64,000 nt of DNA, from assembly GCF_900604945.1 (NCBI RefSeq), contig NZ_UWPB01000002.1:620001-684000 (forward strand), in the 5' to 3' direction. The position numbers and the translations under genes are program-made. The notes beneath the pieces are model-generated. The model ran no database searches, had not been told where the DNA came from, and was given only the letters and a program-made list of their open reading frames with translations. Source of the DNA: Ruminococcus sp. Marseille-P6503. GTDB taxonomy: Bacteria > Bacillota > Clostridia > Oscillospirales > Ruminococcaceae. Position 1 is the first letter of the stretch. Each line of letters opens with the position of its first letter. Shown in pieces: positions 35,768 to 45,091 of the stretch.

Positions 35768-36445
35768 TTATTTTATCCCCATAAAGCCTGCCTGCATATA
35801 TGAGGTCCAGACCGTTTCGACTCTGCGGAAGCCGCAGGACTCAAGCAGAGCGGTATGCTCTTTGGCAGTAATGGGAAAGTATTCTCTGTTATATCTTTTT
35901 AAATGCGCGTTTGCCGCTTCCTCGCTTTTGCCCCGCGACAGCTGAAAGCTTTTCCACATATCCAGAAAAAGCCTTTCGTTTTCCGAATTTTCAGGAGCAT
36001 TGTTCTCAAAGACTATGAAAATACCTCCGGCTTCAAGCGCGGTATAGCAGTTTTCTGCCGCAAGCTTTCTTTCCTCTGCGGAAAAATAGTGACTGACCAT
36101 AACGGAGGTAACAACATTGAACTCCGAGTTATAATCCAGCTCCAGCGCCGAGCGTTTTACAAGCTCGGTTTTTTCTTCGGTTTTTTCAAGTCTGTCGCGG
36201 GCTATATTCAGCATTTCGTCTGAAATATCGCACATGACCAGTCTTTCAACCGTGACAGCGCTGTCGTTCAGTATTATTTCTCCGAGCGCTCCGCTGCCGC
36301 ATCCTACGTCAAGCCACCGTACCGCGCCGTTTGCCGACGTTTTTGCCAGCGCCACGGTCAGCGAAAGCATATTCCTATAAAACGGAACCGTCCGCAGGAT
36401 GTTCCGCTCGTATTCCCCGGGAGAAAACGCACAGCCTGCGCTCAT
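35768..36445 (-). CDS. SAM-dependent methyltransferase (class I)
   Basis: 225 aa from ATG 36445, with GGGAGG upstream. Motif I LDVGCGSGALGE, motif II VMCDISDEML, and a late ALEAGGIFIVFENNAP segment. It resembles UbiE/CmoA-like small-molecule methyltransferases. It follows aspS by 25 bp and is the last gene of the hisS-aspS unit. Confidence 0.88.
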   Translation of the reverse strand: MSAGCAFSPGEYERNILRTVPFYRNMLSLTVALAKTSANGAVRWLDVGCGSGALGEIILNDSAVTVERLVMCDISDEMLNIARDRLEKTEEKTELVKRSALELDYNSEFNVVTSVMVSHYFSAEERKLAAENCYTALEAGGIFIVFENNAPENSENERLFLDMWKSFQLSRGKSEEAANAHLKRYNREYFPITAKEHTALLESCGFRRVETVWTSYMQAGFMGIK

Positions 36446-36470
36446 CTGAATACCTCCCTCTGAAAACGTC

Positions 36471-38246
36471 CTATTCAACAGTTACCGTTTTTATATGCAG
36501 CTCTTCAAGCTGCTTTTCGTCAACCTCCGACGGACAGGCGCTCATAAGCTCGCTTGCGTTCTGAACCTTCGGGAAGGCTACCACGTCCCTCAGGCTGTCC
36601 GCCTTGCACATGATCATTGCAAGCCGGTCAAGACCTATTCCCATGCCGCCGTGAGGAGGAGCGGCATAGCGGTAAGCGTCCACAAGGAAGCCGAACTTCG
36701 CCTCTATTTCCTCATCGGTCATTCCCAGCGCCTCGAACATTTTCTGCTGAAGCTCAAAGTCGGTAATTCTCATAGACCCGCTGGAAAGCTCCGTGCCGTT
36801 AAGAACAAGGTCCCATGCCTTTGCTCTCACGTTTGCAGGATCGCTGTCAAGATATTCAAGACATTCCTCCATAGGCATTGTAAACGGATGATGAGCGGCG
36901 ACCCATGTATCGGTTTCCTCGTCGTACTCAAAAAACGGCATTTCGGTGATCCATACGAAATTATACCTGTCCTCCGGGATAATATCCATTCTCTTTGCGG
37001 CAATAAGCCTGATTGCGCCCAATGTCGGCAATACCACCTTGTTCCTGTCCGCGCAGATAAGCACAAGGTCGCCCTTTTCAGCTCCAGTGGCAGAGCATAT
37101 TCTCTCAAGCTCGCCCTCGCCCAGAAACTTCTTGAAGGAACAGTTTGGCTCGTCAGCCCAGCGGATATACGCAAGACCCTTTGCGCCTATTCCCTTGGCG
37201 TGCTCAACAAGCTTGTCGATTTCTTTTCTTGTGTAGGTCGCCGCTCCGTTTTTAACGTTGATCGCTCTGACAGAGCCGCCCTCCTCAAGCGCCGTCCTGA
37301 ACACAGCGAAATCAATATCCTTTACCGTGTCGGAAATATCCTGGAGCTCCATTCCGAAGCGGGTATCGGGCTTGTCTGAGCCAAAGCGGTTCATAGCGTC
37401 GGCAAAGGTCATTCTTTCAAGCGGAAGCCTGATCTCGGTTCCCATAACTTCGCTGAAAAGCCTTGCTATATAGCCCTCCACACATTCCTGAATATCCTCG
37501 GCGTCAACAAAGGACATTTCAAGGTCTACCTGAGTAAATTCCGGCTGTCTGTCGGCTCGCAGGTCCTCGTCCCGGAAGCAGCGCGCAAGCTGGATATAGC
37601 GGTCGTAGCCGGAGATCATCAGCAGCTGCTTGTATATCTGAGGCGACTGCGGAAGAGCGTAGAACTTACCCTCGTGAACTCTCGACGGAACGAGATAATC
37701 CCTAGCTCCCTCAGGAGTTGATTTCATCATCATAGGAGTTTCAATTTCAAGAAAGCCGTTTTCGTAGAAATATTCTCTCGTGACCTGAGCGATCTTATGG
37801 CGCTTTATCATATTCTCCTGCAATCTCGGATTTCTGAGATCAAGGTAACGGTATTTCAGCTTCAGCTCCTCGTTCACCTTGTCGGAATTTGTGACCTCGA
37901 AAGGCGTGGTTTCAGCTCTGGAGAGTATCCTCAGATCGGTTACCATAATTTCAATTTCGCCGGTTTTCAGCTTTTTGTTTACGCTTTCCCGCTTCTGAAC
38001 GCTGCCCTTTGCCATAAGAACGTATTCGCTTCTGACCGTCTGCGCCTTTTCAAAAACGGCTCTGTCGGTGCCGTCGTTGAAGGCAAGCTGAACGATTCCC
38101 GTTCTGTCCCTGAGATTAATAAAAATAAGGTTTCCCATATCCCTTACCCTGTCTGCAAAACCGCAGACTACTACCTCCCGCGGGTCGTTGGGCACCTGGG
38201 CGCAGTAATGTGTTCTTTTCAGACCCTTCATTGTGTCAAGCTTCAT
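36471..38246 (-). CDS. aspS: Aspartate-tRNA ligase
   Basis: 591 aa, normal bacterial length. N-terminal OB-fold anticodon-binding domain (VVVCGFADRVRDMGNLIFI), class II motif 2 (FRDEDLRADRQPEFTQVD), the bacterial GAD insertion (about 290-420) and motif 3 (GIGLDRLAMIM). The ATG follows AGGAAG and overlaps the end of the upstream gene by 11 bp, so it is translated from the hisS operon under the T-box. Confidence 0.98.
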   Translation of the reverse strand: MKLDTMKGLKRTHYCAQVPNDPREVVVCGFADRVRDMGNLIFINLRDRTGIVQLAFNDGTDRAVFEKAQTVRSEYVLMAKGSVQKRESVNKKLKTGEIEIMVTDLRILSRAETTPFEVTNSDKVNEELKLKYRYLDLRNPRLQENMIKRHKIAQVTREYFYENGFLEIETPMMMKSTPEGARDYLVPSRVHEGKFYALPQSPQIYKQLLMISGYDRYIQLARCFRDEDLRADRQPEFTQVDLEMSFVDAEDIQECVEGYIARLFSEVMGTEIRLPLERMTFADAMNRFGSDKPDTRFGMELQDISDTVKDIDFAVFRTALEEGGSVRAINVKNGAATYTRKEIDKLVEHAKGIGAKGLAYIRWADEPNCSFKKFLGEGELERICSATGAEKGDLVLICADRNKVVLPTLGAIRLIAAKRMDIIPEDRYNFVWITEMPFFEYDEETDTWVAAHHPFTMPMEECLEYLDSDPANVRAKAWDLVLNGTELSSGSMRITDFELQQKMFEALGMTDEEIEAKFGFLVDAYRYAAPPHGGMGIGLDRLAMIMCKADSLRDVVAFPKVQNASELMSACPSEVDEKQLEELHIKTVTVE

Positions 38247-38784
38247 TTATATTACTTCCTTTGCAGTTTATTTTTTGCGGATCGCCGCCGCTTTCCGCCG
38301 GGGGAAAAGTATCAAGATACGCCCTGAGATATTTTTTCTTGTTGTCCCAGAACATAAAGAATACTCCCGCGGCCCAGAGTGCGGCAAAGCAGACCGCTCC
38401 CGTTTTTTCACCGAGAGCAATAAGCGTCAGGGTGATAAACGCTATTATCAGCGTCCATAGCACACCGAAAATATAAGTATAAAGCGGCTTTCTGAATTTT
38501 CCCGAGATTCTTGAGCCGTTCTCGGTTTTCTCTATCCTTCCGTAAAAGCCCGTAGTCCCTCCGTCCCGTTTTTTCGCCTGATGATGAAAGATCTGAAACT
38601 CGGTCTGAGAGGAGCGTCTGCCGTAAAATACCGTTTCATTTCGGTGTTTTTTCATAAATCTGCCCGTTGACATTATGTTTACGGTAGGGAAGTGCTCAAC
38701 TATTTCACCGTCGATCTTACGGGCGGCTCTTTTTGGACTGAGGCTCGTTTCAAATTCATAGCTAACGGGCAGTATCAGCAGCAT
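38236..38784 (-). CDS. Small membrane protein of unknown function
   Basis: 182 aa from ATG 38784 (GGAAG upstream), overlapping the gene before by 23 bp and aspS after by 11 bp. A cytoplasmic N-terminal half (SPKRAARKIDGEIVEHFP; FYGRRSSQTEFQIFHHQAKK) precedes two membrane helices at about 115-160 and a charged tail. It is translationally coupled inside the hisS-aspS operon. No family recognised. Confidence 0.7.
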   Translation of the reverse strand: MLLILPVSYEFETSLSPKRAARKIDGEIVEHFPTVNIMSTGRFMKKHRNETVFYGRRSSQTEFQIFHHQAKKRDGGTTGFYGRIEKTENGSRISGKFRKPLYTYIFGVLWTLIIAFITLTLIALGEKTGAVCFAALWAAGVFFMFWDNKKKYLRAYLDTFPPAESGGDPQKINCKGSNINEA

Positions 38785-39100
38785 CGCTATCTTCCTTTTC
38801 TTTATCGGGATAATCCGCGGGATCAAACGCCTTTTCGTTGATCTTTATTTGTCCTCCGCGTTTTGTGTTGACAAGCATTCCGTAAATCGTTCCGCACTTT
38901 GTGCAGCGGAACTGATGAAAAAGCTTTTCCGCGAAAAATTTTCCGTTCCTAAGCAGTATCATATCCATAGGGCAGGTCTGATACACTATCTCCAGCTCTC
39001 CTGCCTTTACCATTCTGTCGAACGCTTCAAGCACGACGCTGTATTCCATCGGAGTTTTTATCTCGCAGACGGCTATCTTCCCGCACTGCTCGCATCTCAT
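38762..39100 (-). CDS. Zinc-ribbon protein of unknown function
   Basis: 112 aa. CEQCGK at the start and FRCTKCGTIYGM in the middle give four Cys in two CxxC knuckles. Located between hisS and aspS and overlapping the next gene by 23 bp. Function unknown. Confidence 0.7.
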   Translation of the reverse strand: MRCEQCGKIAVCEIKTPMEYSVVLEAFDRMVKAGELEIVYQTCPMDMILLRNGKFFAEKLFHQFRCTKCGTIYGMLVNTKRGGQIKINEKAFDPADYPDKEKEDSDAADTAR

Positions 39101-39143
39101 ATTTTATCTTCCTTTCTGTTTTTAAGGCTTAACTCTGTAAGTT

Positions 39144-40478
39144 CTATTCCTTTTCTACGAAGGCTTCAACAAAGCCGCGGAACATTTCGTCCTCCTCCAT
39201 CAGCGTATCGTAGTAGCAGACGGCAAAATCGTCAAGCAGCGTTTCGCCAAGGCTTACCTCCGTCTGCTCTCCGGTTTTCATATTCTTGACCTTTGCCTTT
39301 CTTTCGTCAAGCTCGTTGTCGCCTAGCACCATAACGTATTTTGCGCCGATTTTGTCGGCATATTTCATCTGAGCCTTCAGTCCTCTGCCGACAAGGTCGT
39401 ATTCGACAAAATATCCCTCCGACCTTAGCGTGGAGATTATGTCCATGGATTCCTCAGCCGCTCTTTCGCCCATAGCCGCAATATAAATATCACAGGTTTT
39501 AGGCTCCATAAATTCGCAGCCCTGCTTCTGCATTGTAAGAATAAGCCGTTCAAGACCCATTCCGAAGCCCAGCGCCGGAGCGGGCTTGCCTCCGAGCGTT
39601 TCGATAAGACCGTCATAGCGTCCGCCGCCGCAGACTGTTCCCTGCGCTCCGATATCGGCGGTAATAAACTCGAATACGGTTCGGGTATAATAATCAAGTC
39701 CTCTTACAATCCTCGGGTTGATCTTATAATCTATTCCCATAAGCTTTAAATTCTTTTTTAGACCGTCAAAATGCTTCTGACAGTCCGGGCAGAGATAATC
39801 CAGAATTATCGGAGCCTTTTCCGCCAGCGCCTTATCCTCCTCCGACTTGCAGTCGAGTAATCTCATAGGGTTTTTCTCGAGCCTTTCCTGACAGGTAGAG
39901 CAGAGCTTGTCCTTATACTGGGAAAAATAATTCTTTAAGGCCTTGTGATAATTCGCCCTGCATTCGGGACAGCCGATGGAATTGATATTAAGCGCAACGT
40001 TTTTAAGCCCCGCCCTGTCTATGACCGACTTAGCAAGCGCGATCAGCTCGGCGTCCGCGGCGGGACCCTCCGCGCCTATCATTTCGCAGCCGAACTGGTG
40101 AAATTCTCTCAAACGTCCCGCCTGAGGCTTTTCATGACGGAAGCAGGAGAGAATATAGAACAGCTTCTGAGGATAGCCCTCGTTCAGCAGCCCGTTTTCT
40201 ATAGCCGCCCTTATAGTTCCCGCCGTTCCCTCCGGCCGAAGCGTAAAGGTGCTGTCGCCTGTAGCTGAAACGGTGTACATTTCCTTCTGCACCACGTCGG
40301 TAGTGTCGCCTACCGAACGCACGAACAGACCGGTGTCCTCAAAGGTGGGAATACGTATCTCCCTGAAGCCGAACTGCTCCGCCGTGTCCTTGACGATATG
40401 CTCGACAGTGTGCCATTTATAAACCTCCGAAGGAACAACGTCCTGTGTGCCCTTAGGTCTTTGTACCGATAAAGCCAT
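39144..40478 (-). CDS. hisS: Histidine-tRNA ligase
   Basis: 444 aa. Class II motifs RPKGTQDVVP, the Arg loop FTLRPEGTAG, motif 2 FRHEKPQAGRLREFHQFG, the His-specific RGLDYYTRTVFEF, and the C-terminal anticodon-binding domain (DIYIAAMGERA). A Cys-rich insertion (CPECRANYHK...CSTCQERL...CPDCQKHFD) gives four CxxC/C-like pairs and may bind zinc, as in many clostridial HisRS. First gene of the T-box controlled operon. Confidence 0.98.
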   Translation of the reverse strand: MALSVQRPKGTQDVVPSEVYKWHTVEHIVKDTAEQFGFREIRIPTFEDTGLFVRSVGDTTDVVQKEMYTVSATGDSTFTLRPEGTAGTIRAAIENGLLNEGYPQKLFYILSCFRHEKPQAGRLREFHQFGCEMIGAEGPAADAELIALAKSVIDRAGLKNVALNINSIGCPECRANYHKALKNYFSQYKDKLCSTCQERLEKNPMRLLDCKSEEDKALAEKAPIILDYLCPDCQKHFDGLKKNLKLMGIDYKINPRIVRGLDYYTRTVFEFITADIGAQGTVCGGGRYDGLIETLGGKPAPALGFGMGLERLILTMQKQGCEFMEPKTCDIYIAAMGERAAEESMDIISTLRSEGYFVEYDLVGRGLKAQMKYADKIGAKYVMVLGDNELDERKAKVKNMKTGEQTEVSLGETLLDDFAVCYYDTLMEEDEMFRGFVEAFVEKE

Positions 40479-40604
40479 AATTTCAGATCCTTTCTTTTAA
40501 AAAATATATCAGTTTATATAATACCCTGATCAGAACCATTCGTCAAGCGCCGGTATTTAATTCCTGTCGCCTTTATTATGTGACGGAGATCTGATTGAGG
40601 GTAA

Positions 40605-40835
40605 AATAAAAAAGCCGCCCCCTTAAAAAGGGACGACCGTGATCGTGATACCACCCTAATTGCCAAGTCCGCGCAGCGCGAAACTCAGCCGCTCATCTTC
40701 TCTTTAACGCAGAGGTTACGCATACCCTTAAACAAATATGTGCTCGTGAGGCGTCCTTCAATTTATCAAAGCATAGGCGCTTTCACCCTCCGCCCTCGCT
40801 GACAAGCTTAAAATAAATCTACTCTCCCCGTCATA
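40605..40835 (-). promoter_or_regulatory. T-box riboswitch leader of the hisS-aspS operon
   Basis: On the minus strand: Stem I start GACGGGGAGAGTAG, GGAGGGTGAAAGC, then the T-box AATTAGGGTGGTATCACG, and the terminator GTCGTCCCTTTTTAAGGGGG with a T tract. Specifier candidates near the end of Stem I are CAC (His) and GAC (Asp) in GAAGGACGCCTCACGAGC. The hisS start is 130 bp further on. Confidence 0.92.
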
Positions 40836-40921
40836 GCATTTGATTATTCAGATTTAAAAAAGCGATTGCGCGCGGACAAATCGGCGCGCGAAGCCGTTGA
40901 AGCTTCACCGTACAGCGCTGC

Positions 40922-41329
40922 TCAATACCTTGCGGGATTGACAATATCTCTCCAGTCAAGGTCGCCGCGCTCAAGGGAATGAATAAGAGCCTCGGCAGTG
41001 GCGATATTCGTCGCAACCGGAATATTGTGAACGTCGCACAGTCTTAACAGGTTAAACTCGTTAGGCTCGTGGGGCTTCGGCGAGAGAGGGTCTCTGAAAA
41101 ACAGCAGTATATCAATCTCATTGCAGGATATTCTCGCTCCGATCTGCTGATCTCCGCCCTGAGATCCGCTTAAATAACGCTGGATCTTAAGTCCGGTAGC
41201 CTCGCTTACTACTTTTGCTGTGGTTCCGGTCGCACATAGGTTGTGTCTGCTCAGTATTCCGCAGTAGGCGATACAGAACTGTACCATCAGCTCCTTTTTG
41301 GAATCGTGAGCGATAAGCGCAATATTCAA
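40922..41329 (-). CDS. mgsA: Methylglyoxal synthase
   Basis: 135 aa from TTG 41329 (product begins [12 protein letters not shown]) with GGGGGG upstream; another TTG five codons earlier would overlap that site. Signature residues: HD at the N-terminus, [22 protein letters not shown] with catalytic Asp, and [15 protein letters not shown]. It converts dihydroxyacetone phosphate to methylglyoxal and phosphate, bypassing lower glycolysis. It follows minD by 48 bp, the usual neighbour in clostridial mre/min clusters. Confidence 0.95.
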   Translation of the reverse strand: MNIALIAHDSKKELMVQFCIAYCGILSRHNLCATGTTAKVVSEATGLKIQRYLSGSQGGDQQIGARISCNEIDILLFFRDPLSPKPHEPNEFNLLRLCDVHNIPVATNIATAEALIHSLERGDLDWRDIVNPARY

Positions 41330-41377
41330 GTTTAGTCCCCCCAATTCGTGTAGTTGTTTTCAAAAAGCCGAAGCTTG

Positions 41378-42115
41378 TCAGATTTTAATGGAAATAGGTA
41401 TATGCTCTCCCTTTATTCTCCTTGAAATTGCTGAGAAAGCCAAAAAGCCCATGGAGCTTGACGAAAGCGGCGCGCCCTTGCCGGTCGCCAGCGGAATCGC
41501 GCTGTCCTCGGGAATAACTCCCAGCAGCTGAACGCCTACCGTATCAATAATAGCGTCAAGATCGTCCATTTCGTCAAATTCAAATATCCTCCTGCTTGCC
41601 TTGTTGATGATAAGGCGCTGCTTCTGATTTCCTCTCTTATAGAACTCGTCGGACATCATTCTTGCGTCGCGCACGCAGACGGGGTCGGGAGTAGTAACTA
41701 TAAGTATCAGGTCTGAATTTGTGACGATATCGAATACCGAGCCGTTGATTCCGGCGGAGGTGTCGATAATTATGTACTCAAAATATTTTCTCATCTCGGA
41801 AGTGATCTTCTCAATATCCTCCGCCTTGAGCTGAACGAACGGATCGGAAGGCGCGCAGAGCACGCTGAGGTTAGACGCCAGCTTTACAGTCGTCGTAGCT
41901 TTATAAACGTCGCAGGTGCCTTCCAGAACATCTCCCAGATCGTAGGTTATATTCCCCTGCATTCCAAGCATGATATCCATACATCTCAGTCCGAAGTCAA
42001 GCTCGATAATAAGGGTTCTGTTTCCCTGCTTGGCAAGAGCGTAGCCGAGGCAGGCGCTGATAGAGGATTTTCCGGTTCCGCCTTTACCGGATGTAACCGC
42101 AATAATCTTCGACAT
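41378..42115 (-). CDS. MinD-like ParA-family ATPase
   Basis: 245 aa. Deviant Walker A KGGTGKSS with the signature Lys, LIIELDFGLRCMDIMLGM, and YIIIDTSAG. It resembles septum-site MinD. The C-terminus (RRIKGEHIPISIKI) does not look like the amphipathic membrane-targeting helix of MinD, and neither minC nor minE is next to it. AAGGAG precedes the ATG. A relation to cell-division placement is likely but membrane binding is uncertain. Confidence 0.85.
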   Translation of the reverse strand: MSKIIAVTSGKGGTGKSSISACLGYALAKQGNRTLIIELDFGLRCMDIMLGMQGNITYDLGDVLEGTCDVYKATTTVKLASNLSVLCAPSDPFVQLKAEDIEKITSEMRKYFEYIIIDTSAGINGSVFDIVTNSDLILIVTTPDPVCVRDARMMSDEFYKRGNQKQRLIINKASRRIFEFDEMDDLDAIIDTVGVQLLGVIPEDSAIPLATGKGAPLSSSSMGFLAFSAISRRIKGEHIPISIKI

Positions 42116-42435
42116 AATTCCTATTGCTCCTTTCGTTTATCAGAACTGCGCCTGAACGCAGTGTGAAATGTTATATTTACACAGGTACGGCACGCTCTCG
42201 GTAAAAAATACCAATTATTCCGCAGAGCCGTCTGACGTTACCTATTATTATTTTACCACATAATTTAAAATTGTCAAAGCATAAATCATAAAAAAGTATA
42301 AAATCGTTAATTCATAATAATTTTTTGCGTGTTTATTAGTTATATTGCACAATATATTTCTGATAATTATCAATTCGGTAAAAAGCGCAATGTCCGTTTT
42401 AACCGAGATTTAACAAACAAAATAACTTTTTAACG

Positions 42436-42752
42436 CAAAAACCGCAGCGCCAAGCCAGTATTATACAGCTTTCCGAGCGAGCTTGCGAGCGTATCGCGAA
42501 TTGCGCCGTCCGCGCCAGGACTTAAACACGCAAAATTAATTGTCAATTGTAAAAAACGCGGCGTCAAACCAGTATTATACAGTTTTCCGAAGCGAGCTTG
42601 CGGGCGGATCGCGAATTACGCCGTCCGCGCTAGGACTTAAACACGCAAAATTAATTGTCAATTGTAAAAAACGCGGCGTCAAGCCAGTATTATACAGCTT
42701 TCCGAAGCGAGCTTGCGAGCGTATCGCGAATTGCGCCGTCCGCGCTAGGACC
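42436..42752. repeat. Three tandem copies of a 115-bp repeat
   Basis: Units start at about 42436, 42550 and 42665 (the shared AGCCAGTATTATACAG or AACCAGTATTATACAG lies at 42453, 42567 and 42682). Each contains an imperfect hairpin (CGAGCTTGCGAGCG), GCGCCGTCCGCGC, and in the first two AATTAATTGTCAATTGT. The last unit runs into the PBP gene and supplies its stop codon. The remainder of 42116-42435 shows no gene and is AT-rich. Confidence 0.95.
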
Positions 42753-44220
42753 AGGAGGTTATCAGTCCGAATACGGTGTTTTTTGCGTTTGCTCCGCCCT
42801 CAAGAATTACTGAAAAGGCAATTTCAGGCTTGTATGCGGGATAAAATCCTATTACCGCGCTGTCGTAGCCTCTGGGAGACTGCGGCGTACCTGTTTTTAT
42901 CGCCGTCTGCTCCCCAAGCTGCGACAATGCGTATTCTCCGTAGGTGTATTTGGAGGAATCGGTCATTCCCTCTACGCAGGTTTCGTACGCTCCGTTTATG
43001 TCCTCGGCGACAGCGGCTATTCTCGTGCCGGAGGAATAAAGAGTATTGCCGCTTTCGTCGGTTATCTTCAGCACGATACTCGGCGAGAATCTTACTCCTC
43101 TGTTGGCGAGCTGTTCAGCCATAAGAGCCATCTGCAAAGGAGTGCAGGCGGTTTCCGACTGACCTATCGCAGCCTGAAGCAGCTGCCCCTCCGTCCATAT
43201 TTCTCCCATGCTTTCAAAAAGCTCAGGGGAGGCAAGGCGTCCCCCGTAAGCGGGAAGCTCGAAGTCCGGACTTTCTCCCAGCCCGAACATTCTTTCATAC
43301 CGTACAAGACTGTCTATCCCCAGCCTTTGAGAGGTCTTGTAGAAAAATATATTGCAGCTTACCTCCAGCGCTTTTCTTACCGTTGTGAACCTGTGCTCGT
43401 TCATGCAGGAAAATTTCATTCCCGACAGGTCGTAATATCCCTTGCAGAAAAAATAAGTGCTCGGAGTTATAACTCCCTCGGACAAGGCGGCTATGGCGGT
43501 GCAGGTTTTCAGCGTTGAGCCGGGGCGGTACAGCCCCTGAGTCGCTCTGTTTAACAGCGGAGAGTTTTTGTTTTCAATTATTTCATCGTAATTCTCAGAA
43601 AAGTCAGCAAGCTCAAAATCGGGTGCGGACGCCATCGCAAGCACCTCGCCCGTATCGGTGTCCAGAACCGTCACCGCCCCTCCTGAGCCGGAGGCGGGAG
43701 CCCAGTCCTCGTATACTACGCCGCTTTCATATTCGCTGAGCGCGCTCTTCAGAATATCCTCGGCCTTAAGCTGAAGCCGCGAATCAACGGTCAGATAAAC
43801 GTTTTTTCCGTTTCGGGCAGGAACGACGCTTTCGCCGGAAAGATACGTTTCTCCCTTTACGGTGGTATATTCAAGCTCCGCGTAGCCGTTTTCGCCGGAA
43901 AGATAAGAGTCGTAAGCAAGCTCTATCCCGCCCTGCGCCTCGCCGGAGGAATTGAGAGCTCCGATAATATGAACGGCGGTGTTTTCGGGATAGTATCTTT
44001 CTCCGTTTTTATCCGTTCCGGCAAGCAGCACGCCGTTTCTGTCGTAAATGTTTCCTCTTGCGGCAAGAATATCCTCCCTTACCTTCGTGATCCTCGGAGT
44101 TTTCCATACGGCGTAAACCGCGTAAAGCTGAACGTTGAACAGCACCGCGACGCAGACCGCCGCCGATACAAGAATAAGAACCGTCATTGCCAGAAGCCTT
44201 GATTTTCCCGAATTTTTCAC
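42745..44220 (-). CDS. Class B penicillin-binding protein (peptidoglycan transpeptidase)
   Basis: 491 aa from GTG 44220, preceded by GGGAGG; the open frame extends 213 codons further upstream but that stretch is antisense to the DUF4830 gene and not coding-like. One N-terminal membrane helix (LAMTVLILVSAAVCVAVLF), a dimerisation domain with RGNIYDRNG, then the transpeptidase with SxxK (PGSTLK), SxN (SCN) and KTG (IKTGT). The last residues (ITSWS) run into a tandem repeat which provides the stop, so the natural C-terminus may differ. Likely an elongation-type PBP given the minD-mgsA neighbours. Confidence 0.92.
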   Translation of the reverse strand: MKNSGKSRLLAMTVLILVSAAVCVAVLFNVQLYAVYAVWKTPRITKVREDILAARGNIYDRNGVLLAGTDKNGERYYPENTAVHIIGALNSSGEAQGGIELAYDSYLSGENGYAELEYTTVKGETYLSGESVVPARNGKNVYLTVDSRLQLKAEDILKSALSEYESGVVYEDWAPASGSGGAVTVLDTDTGEVLAMASAPDFELADFSENYDEIIENKNSPLLNRATQGLYRPGSTLKTCTAIAALSEGVITPSTYFFCKGYYDLSGMKFSCMNEHRFTTVRKALEVSCNIFFYKTSQRLGIDSLVRYERMFGLGESPDFELPAYGGRLASPELFESMGEIWTEGQLLQAAIGQSETACTPLQMALMAEQLANRGVRFSPSIVLKITDESGNTLYSSGTRIAAVAEDINGAYETCVEGMTDSSKYTYGEYALSQLGEQTAIKTGTPQSPRGYDSAVIGFYPAYKPEIAFSVILEGGANAKNTVFGLITSWS

Positions 44221-44376
44221 AGCCGTTCCTCCCTGAGCGTATTCTTTAATTAATATGCTACGGAAAAAATTTTTTATCCCTCCGGCTCGTCCTGTGTAAT
44301 CAAACAAAAAACCAAGGCATATATATTTACAAAAAACAGGACGTGGCTGACGAGCGTCCGGAAATGAGGGAAATTT

Positions 44377-44847
44377 ATGTTTGTTAAAACGGTAAAAGTC
44401 AAAAAGCCCTGCGCTGCGCTGGCGGGAGCCGTAGCGATACTGCTGTGCGTTATCGTGGTCATAGCGGTCATCATCGGCAAGGCCGGCAAGCCGACGGTCT
44501 ATACTCTTAAAACCGAGACCCAGCGTCAGGATTTTCTGAAATCCATGGGCTGGGCGGTTTCGGAGAAATACACCGAATGTAAGGTCATAACAATACCCGA
44601 GGAATTCAACGACGTTTATGAGGAATACAACGAGCTTCAGAAAAAGCAGGGCTTCGATCTGGAAAAATACAAAGGAAAAACGGTGGAGGTCTATACCTAT
44701 CAGGTGTACAACTACAGCGGACACGAGGATAAGGACTGCATGATCTGCAATCTTATGATATGCGACGGAGTTCTGATCGGCGGCGACGTCTGCTGCACCG
44801 AGCTTGACGGCTTTATTCAGGGACTGAAAAATTCCGAAGTGAAATAG
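44377..44847 (+). CDS. DUF4830 domain membrane-anchored protein
   Basis: 156 aa. One N-terminal membrane helix (residues 13-35), then a soluble domain with TETQRQDFLKSMGW, IPEEFNDVYEEYN and the closing IGGDVCCTELDGFIQGL, the DUF4830 pattern of Clostridia. Divergent from the PBP gene. Function unknown. Confidence 0.85.
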   Translation: MFVKTVKVKKPCAALAGAVAILLCVIVVIAVIIGKAGKPTVYTLKTETQRQDFLKSMGWAVSEKYTECKVITIPEEFNDVYEEYNELQKKQGFDLEKYKGKTVEVYTYQVYNYSGHEDKDCMICNLMICDGVLIGGDVCCTELDGFIQGLKNSEVK

Positions 44848-44859
44848 TCTGATTTGCAT

Positions 44860-44888
44860 GGGCGGATTATAGTTATCCGCCCTTTACT
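44860..44888 (+). terminator. Terminator of the DUF4830 gene
   Basis: GGGCGGAT / ATCCGCCC stem, then TTTACTTTT; it overlaps the -35 of the next promoter. Confidence 0.75.
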
Positions 44889-44911
44889 TTTGTATTGCAG
44901 TGTGATATAAT
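44883..44911 (+). promoter_or_regulatory. Promoter of the pseudouridine synthase gene
   Basis: TTTACT, 17-bp spacer, TATAAT. The leader to the start codon is about 175 bp with no recognised riboswitch. Confidence 0.6.
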
Positions 44912-45091
44912 ATTTTTATCAGATTCAAAAAATTATAACGGAAAAAACAGCGTGCGTTATGGTCAGCGGCTTTGTGTAGGATTACTGGTATATCTGAAAT
45001 GTAAACTTTATGTTTCGCATACCGCCATCGGATCGGCGTCGCTTTGTTTTATTTTTGTATTTATAAAGCCTTTAGGTCAAAAGGAGATATT

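Noticed and set aside
42436-42752. CRISPR array
   Set aside because: The repeats are about 115 bp and contiguous, with no unique spacers and no cas genes nearby.
42745-44859. A 704-aa open frame for the PBP including 213 extra N-terminal residues
   Set aside because: The extra part is antisense to the DUF4830 gene, lacks PBP homology, and a GTG with a good ribosome-binding site at 44220 precedes the real signal-anchor helix.
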